Shown here: in pieces, positions 8,900 through 16,716 of the stretch
Layout: the number at the start of each line of letters is the position of its first letter
How positions within the stretch are numbered: position 1 is the stretch's first letter
Source: an uncultured Paracoccaceae bacterium
GTDB lineage: Bacteria; Pseudomonadota; Alphaproteobacteria; Rhodobacterales; Rhodobacteraceae
Assembly: GCA_947494675.1 (NCBI GenBank)
Contig: CANLVP010000002.1
Coordinates: forward strand, 434,001-498,000
Direction of reading: 5' to 3'
DNA length: 64,000 bases
Notes under the pieces: model-generated
What the model was told of the DNA's origin: nothing
What the model saw: only the letters and a program-made list of their open reading frames with translations
The model's database searches: none
Made by a program: the position numbers and the translations under genes

Positions 8900-9787
8900 T
8901 TACAACGTCTTTGATCGATGGCCAAACAGGCCTTCGGGTTTGATCAGCAGCACCGCGATCATCATCGCAAACAACAAAGCGGGGCTCCAGTAGAGCCCAA
9001 GGAAATAAGCCGAGAAGCTTTCGGCGATCCCCACCACAAAAGCCGCATAAATCGGGCTGGTAAAGCGGGCAACGCCACCAAGGATCACGACGATCAACGA
9101 CTTCATCAGTGGGTCCGCACCGAATGTCGGGCTGATGAACCGCAACGAGCCTACAAATATTCCTGCTAATGCGGCAGTTGCCGCCGAAATCCCCAGCGTG
9201 ATCGCGAAGAGTTTGGGCACATTCAGCCCCATCAGTTCCGCGGCCTCGCGGTTTTGTGCAGCGGCCCGCAGGGTCCGGCCCATGGTCGTCCGCCGCAGAA
9301 AGACGGCCAGCGCAAAAAGCGTCAACAATGCCACGCCAAGGATGACGAAATCGAACGTGTTGATGCTGGCCCCGAAGAAGTCGATCTTGGACCCGATGGG
9401 CGGTGCGATCTGTTTGTCGCGCGGCCCCCAGCCCAGAAGCACGCTGTTTTCGATGATCGAAGCCGCAGCCAGCGTCGAAATCACAGCCAGCAACACCACG
9501 TTCTGGTTGCGCTCAAATGGTTTGATCAGCGCAAAGTGTAGGACAAATCCAAGGCAGAACATCACGAGGATCGACAAGACCACGGCAATCATAAATCCGA
9601 ACCCACCCGCGACGCTTTGGGTCACTTGCCAGGCGATATAAGCGCCCAGCATGACAAAGGTGCCGTGGGCAAAGTTGAAGACGCCCAATGTTGTCCAGAC
9701 CACGGCAAGCCCCGTGGCCATCAGCGCGTAAAGCCCGCCCAGCAAAATGCCCGACATCAGGATAAACATGAATGTATCAAAGGCCAT
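8900..9787 (-). CDS. livH: Branched-chain amino acid-type ABC permease, LivH
   Basis: A 295-residue membrane protein of the LivH family. The N-terminal pattern GLYALMATGLAVVWTTLGVFNFAHG and the later TTMGRTLRAAAQN segment are family signatures. Its ATG overlaps the stop of the upstream ATPase gene by one base (TAATG on the coding strand). With the LivM-hydrolase fusion it should form the transmembrane channel of this importer. The Liv family also transports urea, amides and other small solutes, so the substrate is open. Confidence 0.88.
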   Translation of the reverse strand: MAFDTFMFILMSGILLGGLYALMATGLAVVWTTLGVFNFAHGTFVMLGAYIAWQVTQSVAGGFGFMIAVVLSILVMFCLGFVLHFALIKPFERNQNVVLLAVISTLAAASIIENSVLLGWGPRDKQIAPPIGSKIDFFGASINTFDFVILGVALLTLFALAVFLRRTTMGRTLRAAAQNREAAELMGLNVPKLFAITLGISAATAALAGIFVGSLRFISPTFGADPLMKSLIVVILGGVARFTSPIYAAFVVGIAESFSAYFLGLYWSPALLFAMMIAVLLIKPEGLFGHRSKTL

Positions 9788-10572
9788 TAATGTGCGCCCC
9801 CGAACATCATGTCCATCAACTGATCATGATCCGGCATATCACCAGCGCGGATTTCGCGGGTGATGGTGCCGTGGTCGAACAGGATCAGGCGGTCCACCAG
9901 ACTGGTCAGAAATTCGACATTCTGATCGACGATAATCAGCGGCACGCCGGTTTCGCGGATCTTGCGCACGGCATTCGACAGCTCAATGCGCAGCTTAGGC
10001 GATAGCCCCAGCGTCGGCTCGTCCAGCATCAGCAGGCGCGGCATGGCCAAAAGACCTGCCGCGATGCTGACCATCTGACGTTCGCCCCCCGATAGGTAGC
10101 GGATCTTGGAGCTCCAACGCTCGCGCAGGCGCGGAAACAACTCGTGGATTTGTTCGCGCATCTCGGCCACGCCGGGGCGTGATCGGGCAGCGCGCGGCGC
10201 GATATCAAGGATTTCCTCGACCGTCATTTCGGGAAACAGCAGATTGCCCTGCATCACGTAGATCAGCCCGGCGTCCACCACATCGCGCGTGTTGATCCGC
10301 CGTTTGCGGAACAGATCATAGTTGAAATTATGCGACACCCGCGCACGCATGGTGCCTTCGGCGTTCAGCCGTTTGCCCGCGAAATAGATGCCACCATCCC
10401 ACGGGTCGATCAGACCGGCGATGGTTTTCAGAAGCGTGGTCTTGCCATGCCCGTTTGGACCGAAAAACCCAACATATTCGTCTGCATTAACCGACAGGTC
10501 CACGTCGCGGAACACCGACACCGGGGGGTAGCCGCCGGACAGGCCGCGCAGTTCCAGAAGGGGCTCAGTCAT
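9787..10572 (-). CDS. livF: Branched-chain amino acid-type ABC ATPase, LivF
   Basis: A 261-residue ATPase with Walker A GPNGHGKTT, signature LSGGERQ and Walker B LLMLDEPTLGL. The short C-terminus and the VDQNVEF D-loop/switch region are LivF-like. An insertion near residues 78-98 (RVSHNFNYDLFRKRRINTRD) between Walker A and the Q-loop is longer than in typical LivF proteins. The gene overlaps livG by 8 bases and livH by one base. An AGGAA motif precedes the start. Confidence 0.87.
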   Translation of the reverse strand: MTEPLLELRGLSGGYPPVSVFRDVDLSVNADEYVGFFGPNGHGKTTLLKTIAGLIDPWDGGIYFAGKRLNAEGTMRARVSHNFNYDLFRKRRINTRDVVDAGLIYVMQGNLLFPEMTVEEILDIAPRAARSRPGVAEMREQIHELFPRLRERWSSKIRYLSGGERQMVSIAAGLLAMPRLLMLDEPTLGLSPKLRIELSNAVRKIRETGVPLIIVDQNVEFLTSLVDRLILFDHGTITREIRAGDMPDHDQLMDMMFGGAH

Positions 10573-11296
10573 GTGGCGTTCCTAGATAGGCTTCGATCAC
10601 ACGGGGATTTCGGGTGACGGTTTGCGGATCGCCCTCGGCGATGATCTCTCCCTGTTCCATCACCAAAAGGCGGGTGGAGACGGACATCAGCAAGGGCAGG
10701 ACGTGTTCGATCAGCAGGATGGTCATGCCATCTGCGTTCAGCGATTGAATGGTGTCGCGCACCCAGTCGATCTCGTGTTCCACAAGCGAGGAGGCAGGTT
10801 CGTCCAGCATCAAGAGCTTCGGCTTTTGCGCGACGGCCGTCACCATCATCAGTTGTTTTTGGTAGAAAACCGGCATCGCGGCGGCGGGCATGTTGTGAAA
10901 GTTGCGCGGAAATCCGACCCGTTCCGATGCTTCATCGGCCAGCCGCTCGGCCTCTCGCCCCCGCACCCCCAACGTCTGTTCAAGTGCGACCAGGATATTG
11001 TCCACGCAGGACATGGAGGCAAACACCGCCTCGCGCTGAAATGTGCGAATGATGCCCATCCGGGCAATGGCCGTATCCGTAAGAGTGTGGATGGGTTTGC
11101 CCTGAAACCGCACCGTGCCGCTGGTGGCACCAAAGGGGATACGGCTGATCAGGTTAAACAACGTCGATTTACCGGACCCGTTTGGCCCGGCAATCCCGAG
11201 GATTTCCCCCTCGGCGACACTGAATGACATGTAGTTGACGGCCTTCAGGGCTCCGAATGCCTTGGTCAGGCCGTCAACTTCCAACAGTGCTGGCAT
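10565..11296 (-). CDS. livG: Branched-chain amino acid-type ABC ATPase, LivG
   Basis: A 243-residue ATPase with Walker A GPNGSGKST and Walker B LLMLDEPASSL, followed by the LivG-type LIEHVLPLLM switch segment. The usual LSGG signature is not obvious: the region before Walker B reads MPVFYQKQLMMVTAVAQKPKLL, so the LSGGQ loop looks degenerate. The partner LivF keeps a canonical signature, so an asymmetric ATPase pair is possible. It lies between the binding protein gene and livF, with an 8-base overlap into livF. Confidence 0.85.
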   Translation of the reverse strand: MPALLEVDGLTKAFGALKAVNYMSFSVAEGEILGIAGPNGSGKSTLFNLISRIPFGATSGTVRFQGKPIHTLTDTAIARMGIIRTFQREAVFASMSCVDNILVALEQTLGVRGREAERLADEASERVGFPRNFHNMPAAAMPVFYQKQLMMVTAVAQKPKLLMLDEPASSLVEHEIDWVRDTIQSLNADGMTILLIEHVLPLLMSVSTRLLVMEQGEIIAEGDPQTVTRNPRVIEAYLGTPHD

Positions 11297-11302
11297 GCGT
11301 GA

Positions 11303-12532
11303 TTACTTAGTCATCCATGGCGGCGTGACGAATTCACCAGCGGCGAACTTGTCAGGGCTGATCATCACCCCTTGGCCGTCCTGGATCTGAAAGAAAGTCA
11401 CCGGCACAAAGTCATCGCCATAGCGCGCCACGTGGGTTTCGGGATCGAATTCCAGATTGCCTGAAACGATGGCGCGCTTGGTCTCGCCGATGGCTTTGCC
11501 GATGGCGTCATGGTCTGTCGGATCGCCGACCTTTTCGAGCGCGTCAAAATAGATGCTGGCCTGCTCATAAAGGCCGGTCCCGTAAGCACCCGATGGCATG
11601 TTGTATTCCGCCATGTATTTCTCGGACACTTCTTTGCCGCGCGGATGCGCATCGACGTTCAGCGTTGCACCAATGGCATTATAGAGGACACCGTTTGAAT
11701 TCGCGCCCGTCAGCTCAACAAACTCTGGCACCAGCGGTGCGTATTGCAGGAAGAGGACCGAATTGGTCGGGTTTTCCTGAAACTGATTGGTAAAGAGGGC
11801 TGCGTTTGACGGAATATAGTCAGTGTTGACGATCACATCAGGGGCATTTTCACGCACTTTGGCCAGGATTGGACGCCAATCAGATACAGGGCCAAAGGGG
11901 ACCAGTTCATCTGTCGTGATGGTCCAGCCTGCCTCGGTAAAGGCGACTTTCATGCCCTCAGAGATGGTTTTGGAATATGGGTTGTCGGATGAGATGATGG
12001 CGACCGTCTTGTTGTCGAGGGCAAAGTGACCCTCCGCTGAAAGCGCCTCAATCGTCGGGGTGACGTCCGTTTCATATCCTTTGAAGTCTGCGGTGAACGA
12101 CCAGCAGCAGTTATAGGCGTCAGGGTCATCTGCAACGATGGCCGCAAACTGCGGCGAGGGGCCTGAAGGGATGTAGGGCATGTTTGCCTCACCCATCAGT
12201 TCAACCTCAAACATGGACAGGCTGGCATAACCCGTCAGAATGACATGCACACCGTCGGTCCCAATCAACCGCTCTGCGGCGGCGGACACGTTGGCGGCTG
12301 AGTGATCAACGACGTCAGCGGTCACAACCTCGAACGTGTGCCCGGACACACCGCCGTTCTCATTGGCCTCTTTCACGGCCAGTTCCACGCCGCGCACGAA
12401 TTCTTCGCCATCAGAGGCGGTTGGCCCCGTGAGCGGTGCCAGGACGCCAATCTTGACCAGATCAGCATAGGCCGTTGTGGCGCAAAGCATCGCAGCGGTG
12501 GAAAGTAACGTCGTTGTTTTCAGTAGTTTCAT
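11303..12532 (-). CDS. Branched-chain amino acid-type ABC substrate-binding protein
   Basis: A 409-residue periplasmic protein of the Peripla_BP_6 (LivK/amide-binding) family. It has a signal peptide ending near TTAYADL, then VKIGVLAPLTGPTASDGEEFVRG, the family's first beta-alpha unit. A GGAGGG motif 7-8 bases before the ATG at 12532 supports the start. It is the first gene of the operon that ends with the LivM-hydrolase fusion and is divergent from a LuxR-family regulator. The ligand is unknown; amides, esters or betaine-like solutes are all possible given the tethered hydrolase. Confidence 0.88.
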   Translation of the reverse strand: MKLLKTTTLLSTAAMLCATTAYADLVKIGVLAPLTGPTASDGEEFVRGVELAVKEANENGGVSGHTFEVVTADVVDHSAANVSAAAERLIGTDGVHVILTGYASLSMFEVELMGEANMPYIPSGPSPQFAAIVADDPDAYNCCWSFTADFKGYETDVTPTIEALSAEGHFALDNKTVAIISSDNPYSKTISEGMKVAFTEAGWTITTDELVPFGPVSDWRPILAKVRENAPDVIVNTDYIPSNAALFTNQFQENPTNSVLFLQYAPLVPEFVELTGANSNGVLYNAIGATLNVDAHPRGKEVSEKYMAEYNMPSGAYGTGLYEQASIYFDALEKVGDPTDHDAIGKAIGETKRAIVSGNLEFDPETHVARYGDDFVPVTFFQIQDGQGVMISPDKFAAGEFVTPPWMTK

Positions 12533-12560
12533 GATGTGGCCCTCCTCGGACGATTGGTCT

Positions 12561-12580
12561 TAGCCTTTGAAAACAGGCTA
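12561..12580. promoter_or_regulatory. 20-bp perfect-arm palindrome, candidate LuxR-type operator
   Basis: TAGCCT at 12561-12566 and its reverse complement AGGCTA at 12575-12580 flank an 8-base centre. The 20-bp total length and dyad symmetry match the dimensions of lux-box operators, although the bases differ from the classical consensus. It lies between the binding-protein gene (start 12532) and the LuxR-family gene (start about 12696), where a shared regulatory site would be expected. Its function is inferred. Confidence 0.4.
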
Positions 12581-12604
12581 GGGCGCGGCGCCGAGACCCG
12601 ACAA

Positions 12605-12620
12605 TAGCAAGGGTTTGCTA
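12605..12620. promoter_or_regulatory. 16-bp palindrome in the luxR-liv divergent region
   Basis: TAGCAA at 12605-12610 and TTGCTA at 12615-12620 form a perfect inverted repeat with a 4-base centre. It sits about 75 bases upstream of the preferred luxR start. Together with the 20-bp palindrome 25 bases away, it makes the intergenic region look like a regulated divergent promoter. No promoter hexamers are clear enough to call. Confidence 0.35.
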
Positions 12621-12695
12621 GTTTTGGGCTGTTCCGACTACACTTTGGGTCGCGAACCGGCAGCATGCCGATTCTCATGGGGCGCTATTTTTAGA

Positions 12696-13421
12696 ATGGA
12701 CTTGTGGGCGACACCTTCGGAATACGATGCCACAGACGGGAGCGATGCAATCGTCCCCCGGATGACCGCGATGGTGCAGGCCATGGGGTTGGAACATTTT
12801 TCATTCATGTTCCTGCGGCGCTCCAGCGCGTGCATGGCATCGCTTGAGACAACGCTGCACACGAGTTATCCCACCGAATGGATAGATCGCTACACCCGTC
12901 ACAAATACTGGGAAGTTGACCCGGTTGCCGATCTGGGTCACCGCACGATCCGACCGTTTTTCTGGGGGCAGGGGCCGTTTCTGCGCCGTTTTGCGAAACG
13001 GCAGAGATTGGTTTTTGAAGAAGCGGATGCCTTTGACATCAAATACGGCCTGACAATCCCGATCCGCGGAACACTAGGTGAGCTGTCGGTCTTCAACGTC
13101 GTGTCGTCAAACAAGGCCCACCTTGAAGAGGTGGTGCATGACACCCAAGGACAGCTTTTTGCGGCGGCGGCCGATACGCACGAGCTTGTGACGCAAGAGG
13201 TGGAACAGGCCGATCAAAGACCGCAGGCAGAGCTGTCGCGCCGAGAGAAAGAGTGTCTGTCCTGGACGCTCGAGGGCAAAACAGCAGGCGAAATTGCCAC
13301 GATCTTGGGCATTTCGGTTTCCACTGTGAATCAACATGCCTCCAGCGCGTCCAACAAGCTCGGCAGTCTCAATAAGCATCACGCAGCCGTGCAAGCTCTG
13401 CGCTTGAACCTGATCCATTAG
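12696..13421 (+). CDS. LuxR-family transcriptional regulator (solo, autoinducer-binding plus HTH)
   Basis: About 241 residues from the ATG at 12696. The N-terminal half resembles the acyl-homoserine-lactone-binding domain: EWIDRYTRHKYWEVDPV carries the conserved Trp, Tyr, Tyr and Asp-Pro positions of that pocket. The C-terminal domain LSRREKECLSWTLEGKTAGE with ISVSTVNQH is a GerE/LuxR helix-turn-helix. The frame is open back to 12615, but that would include a palindromic operator-like site and lacks a family-like N-terminus. No luxI-type synthase gene is in the window, so it is a LuxR solo here. It probably controls the divergent liv operon. Confidence 0.82.
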   Translation: MDLWATPSEYDATDGSDAIVPRMTAMVQAMGLEHFSFMFLRRSSACMASLETTLHTSYPTEWIDRYTRHKYWEVDPVADLGHRTIRPFFWGQGPFLRRFAKRQRLVFEEADAFDIKYGLTIPIRGTLGELSVFNVVSSNKAHLEEVVHDTQGQLFAAAADTHELVTQEVEQADQRPQAELSRREKECLSWTLEGKTAGEIATILGISVSTVNQHASSASNKLGSLNKHHAAVQALRLNLIH

Positions 13422-13662
13422 GCGGTCCAGGCGGCGAAAGTGCACCGGATTAAGACTGCGCCAAACATGGGGCCGGGTGCTGCTATTCCCTTGTCGTTGC
13501 TCTCCGCCAAATGCAACTCATTGGCCAACAATTTTTTTTGGCCGCGTCTAACGTGCCTCAAAAAGAGGGTAATCCATGCGAAACGAAACGGCCTTCACGT
13601 TGCAAAAAATCCGTGCATTCGCGATTGATCTTACTCAACCGAAAACAAGTCACTGAAGAAAC
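13422..13662. other. Intergenic region between convergent luxR-family and DMGDH-like genes
   Basis: About 240 bases with no convincing coding frame. It contains a run of eight T at 13532-13539 just after TTGGCCAA, a weak hairpin-plus-T feature that could help terminate transcription from the left. No other structure was identified. Confidence 0.4.
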
Positions 13663-16101
13663 TCAGCTGCGTGCCCTTGCCCCTTCCGCATCAAATGCAC
13701 ATTGCAAAGAAACCGTCGCATCCACCTGAACCCCAAGCACAGGGATCGAAAGAACGGTGCCCTCAACACAATTGGCCGGATCGATAAAGGCCAGCGCAAT
13801 GGTTTGCCCGACGCGATACCCATAGCTGGCGCTGGAGACATAGCCGACCTTCTGACCATTGAGCATCACCGGCTCACCGCCGACCGGGTCGATGTCGGTG
13901 GTCGAAAGGTGCAAGGTGACCAGCTGATAACGGAGCGGCTGGTCCCGCAGGGCAAGCAAGGCCTCTTTGCCGATATAGTCATCGTTGCGCTCAAGCTTGA
14001 GCATCCAATCCATGCCAAGTTCAAACGGGGTGGCTTCGATCGTCAACTCGTCACCGGTGCGCGGCAATTGCTTTTCGATGCGCATTGCATTCATGGCCCG
14101 TCCCCCGAAGGGTACAAATTCGATCCCTTCAGCTTTGGCGACGGCGATCAGCGCGTCGTGCAGTTGCGGCTGATCATCGATGGCACAGTGAATTTCGTAA
14201 GAAAGCTCACCCACATAAGACAGGCGCAGCACGACGCACTCGACACCGCCAATGGTTGTCGTCACGCAGCCGAAAAAGGACGGAACATCGGTATCACCCA
14301 TCGTGGCAGCCAGGATGGCACGGCATTTTGGTCCCGCGATGGAAAAGCCTGACCAGGTGTCGGTGCGGTTGGTGAAGCCCATGTCGAGGCCCTCGGCATG
14401 GGGCATAAGCGCGCGTAAGTGGATGCGGCTCAACCCACCCGAGGCGATCATCATGAACCTGTCTTGCCCCAGCCGCAGAACCGTGGCGTCGCCAAGAACG
14501 CCGCCGTGTTCATTGACGATGGGCGACAGTGCAAGGCGTCCCGTTTTCGCAGGCACGCGTCCGGGCAGAACACGCTTCAGGAACGTCTCTGCGTCGGGGC
14601 CTTCAAACAGGTAGTTGGCAAAGGAAATGAGATCGGTGTACCCGGCGGAGGTGTTCACCGCCGCGCATTCCCGCTGCATGGCGGTATGGGCTTCGTTGCG
14701 CCGGAAGGATGGAGTCTCAGCCGGGCTTTGGCCCTCACCGGCGAACCAGTTTGGCCGCTCCCACCCATCAGCAAATCCGAAATTGGCACCCATTTCAGCG
14801 TATCGGTCATACATTTTTGTCCGACGCACGGGACGACCAGCTTCGATTTCTTCTTGCGGGTAGTGCATTTTGTAGCGGGTAGAATAGGTGTCATGGGCGC
14901 GCGCATGTGCGTACCCGTTCAGCGCCCAATCGCCAAAGCGCAGGACATCGCAGGAGGACACATCACGATGCGGCGCACCATCCACGATCCATTCCGCAAT
15001 GAGCTGTCCAAACCCGCCAGACATCGAAATCCCGGCCAAGAAGCCCGCGGCAGAGAAGTGGTTCTTCTGACCGGGCATCCAACCGATCAAAGGACGCCCA
15101 TCGGGGGTGAACACAAACGGGCCATGCACGGTTGAGCGGATGCCCGTTTCGCCAATGCAGGGAATGGCGTTGAACACATGCTCGAGCTCGGGCGCGATCC
15201 GGTCAAAATCCGGGTCGAACAGCTTAGAAATAAAGCTCTCGGGCATGCCCTCATAGCCAAAGTCACGGCTGTCCTGTTCGTAAATCCCGAACAGAATGCC
15301 GCCCCCTTCGCGACGCCCATAGACACCGGCATCCACATCGCGGAACACGGGCGGTTCTTTAGGCATATCGCGCACTTCGGGAATTTGTTCCGTCAGCAGG
15401 TAGTGGTGCCGCATATTGACCATCGGCAATTGCGCCCCGGTCATTTTTGCAACCTCGTTGGCATAAAGGCCTGCGGCGTTGATGATGATATCCGCCTTGA
15501 TCGTCCCCTTGGGGCCATTGACGATCCAACCGCCCTCAGGCGTTTGGGTCAGGTCGCTGACCTTCCAGTCCTGATGGATCACGGCCCCTTTCATGCGCGC
15601 CGCTTTGGCATAGGCCTGTGTCAGTCCGTAGGGGTCAACATGCCCGCCCACGGGGTCAAACATCCCGCCCAGAACGGTATCGGTGTTTAGGAACGGCAAA
15701 ATCTCTTTCAACTCGCTGGGTGACAGGTGATCATAGTCAACGCCGATGCGTTTGCCGACGCCACGCAGCCGGTGCAACTCGTCCATGCGGTCCTGGGTGC
15801 GCGCAATCATCAGGCCACCGACAAGATGTGCACCAACCGCTTGGCCACTTTCCTTTTCGATTTCATCCCAAAGCTCAAAGGTGCGCTTCATGCTCCACGC
15901 GATCAGGGGCGAGCCGTTGAACGTGTTCCCGTTGGCGGCTGCGTGCCAAGTGGAGCCGGAGGTGAGCTGGGCTTCTTCAACCAGCACCAAATCTTTCCAT
16001 CCGGCTGTGGCCAGATGATACAGAATGCTACACCCAATGATGCCGCCGCCGATGATAACGACGCGGGCATGATCAGGCGTTGTGGAAGTTTGAGACGTCA
16101 T
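13663..16101 (-). CDS. FAD-dependent dimethylglycine/sarcosine dehydrogenase-like protein with GcvT domain
   Basis: An 812-residue protein with two parts. The N-terminal half is a D-amino-acid-oxidase-type flavin fold: dinucleotide motif VVIIGGGIIGCSILYHLA, then SGSTWHAAANG, where the conserved His corresponds to the covalent-FAD His of dimethylglycine dehydrogenases. The C-terminal half is a GcvT-like tetrahydrofolate-binding domain plus its barrel (YGYRVGQTIALAFI). The family oxidatively demethylates dimethylglycine, sarcosine or related N-methyl compounds and passes the one-carbon unit to tetrahydrofolate. It is the last gene of the sox/mttB operon, 24 bases after soxG. The exact substrate is not provable from sequence. 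Confidence 0.85.
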   Translation of the reverse strand: MTSQTSTTPDHARVVIIGGGIIGCSILYHLATAGWKDLVLVEEAQLTSGSTWHAAANGNTFNGSPLIAWSMKRTFELWDEIEKESGQAVGAHLVGGLMIARTQDRMDELHRLRGVGKRIGVDYDHLSPSELKEILPFLNTDTVLGGMFDPVGGHVDPYGLTQAYAKAARMKGAVIHQDWKVSDLTQTPEGGWIVNGPKGTIKADIIINAAGLYANEVAKMTGAQLPMVNMRHHYLLTEQIPEVRDMPKEPPVFRDVDAGVYGRREGGGILFGIYEQDSRDFGYEGMPESFISKLFDPDFDRIAPELEHVFNAIPCIGETGIRSTVHGPFVFTPDGRPLIGWMPGQKNHFSAAGFLAGISMSGGFGQLIAEWIVDGAPHRDVSSCDVLRFGDWALNGYAHARAHDTYSTRYKMHYPQEEIEAGRPVRRTKMYDRYAEMGANFGFADGWERPNWFAGEGQSPAETPSFRRNEAHTAMQRECAAVNTSAGYTDLISFANYLFEGPDAETFLKRVLPGRVPAKTGRLALSPIVNEHGGVLGDATVLRLGQDRFMMIASGGLSRIHLRALMPHAEGLDMGFTNRTDTWSGFSIAGPKCRAILAATMGDTDVPSFFGCVTTTIGGVECVVLRLSYVGELSYEIHCAIDDQPQLHDALIAVAKAEGIEFVPFGGRAMNAMRIEKQLPRTGDELTIEATPFELGMDWMLKLERNDDYIGKEALLALRDQPLRYQLVTLHLSTTDIDPVGGEPVMLNGQKVGYVSSASYGYRVGQTIALAFIDPANCVEGTVLSIPVLGVQVDATVSLQCAFDAEGARARS

Positions 16102-16125
16102 TGGTTCATCGCTTTCTGAGGCAGC

Positions 16126-16716
16126 TCACGTCGCTGCATGAATGGTTTGGGGGGACATGATTTCATACCCAAGCGGCATCGCGTTTTGGCACAAGATGTC
16201 CAGGATTGTCTGGGCCCATGTTGTTGGCACGAAGATTTCGATGCCATTTTGTGAACGTGCCTGAAGAAGCACGCCAACTCCATGAAGACCGGTTTGAATG
16301 AAACTGCCAACGGGCAAGGTGGCGGCCGACACGTCGACCGAGACGACTTGCGACAACAGTGTCCGGGCTTCGGCCCCGTTCAGTGTGATAACCGTCCGCG
16401 CGTGGGACAGGTCCAACACCACAAGGCTGTCTGAGGCAAAATCTGTCAGATCGGGTGGTCCTTCCAACAGGATTTTGTCCGGTGCGATCCGCCATGCGGT
16501 GACGTCCGGACCTTGCTGGGTTTCATCATATTGACCGGGCCCGGCGAGACCGCAGGCGACAAGTAACGGCTGCGCCGCATGTTCAAAATCGCTCCATCCT
16601 GCGATCTGCCAAAGACTGCTGATGCGTCGCGTACCGATCTGAACAGCGGTGTCGCCATCCGCACCATATCGACCGGGTACGAGATTGGCATGAAGCGGGA
16701 TCACGGGATCAACCAT
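16126..16716 (-). CDS. soxG: Sarcosine oxidase gamma subunit
   Basis: About 196 residues from the ATG at 16714-16716, preceded by a strong AAGGAGAA site. The frame is open further upstream but only inside soxA. The protein resembles the small GcvT-like SoxG family: PDKILLEGP near the middle, DLSHARTVITLNGAEARTLL and PVGSFIQTGLHGVGVLLQA. It overlaps the soxA end by 8 bases. In the heterotetrameric enzyme SoxG supports assembly and may help the folate-linked half-reaction. Confidence 0.85.
   Translation of the reverse strand: MVDPVIPLHANLVPGRYGADGDTAVQIGTRRISSLWQIAGWSDFEHAAQPLLVACGLAGPGQYDETQQGPDVTAWRIAPDKILLEGPPDLTDFASDSLVVLDLSHARTVITLNGAEARTLLSQVVSVDVSAATLPVGSFIQTGLHGVGVLLQARSQNGIEIFVPTTWAQTILDILCQNAMPLGYEIMSPQTIHAAT

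Noticed and set aside
12615-12695. N-terminal extension of the LuxR-family protein
   Set aside because: The frame is open, but it starts inside the 12605-12620 palindrome and does not look like the family N-terminus; ATG 12696 is preferred.
13532-13539. Run of eight T as a strong intrinsic terminator
   Set aside because: The preceding palindrome TTGGCCAA is too short for a convincing terminator stem.
13663-16101. DMSP demethylase DmdA
   Set aside because: DmdA is a GcvT-fold protein of about 370 residues without a flavin domain; this protein has an N-terminal FAD domain with the covalent-His segment.
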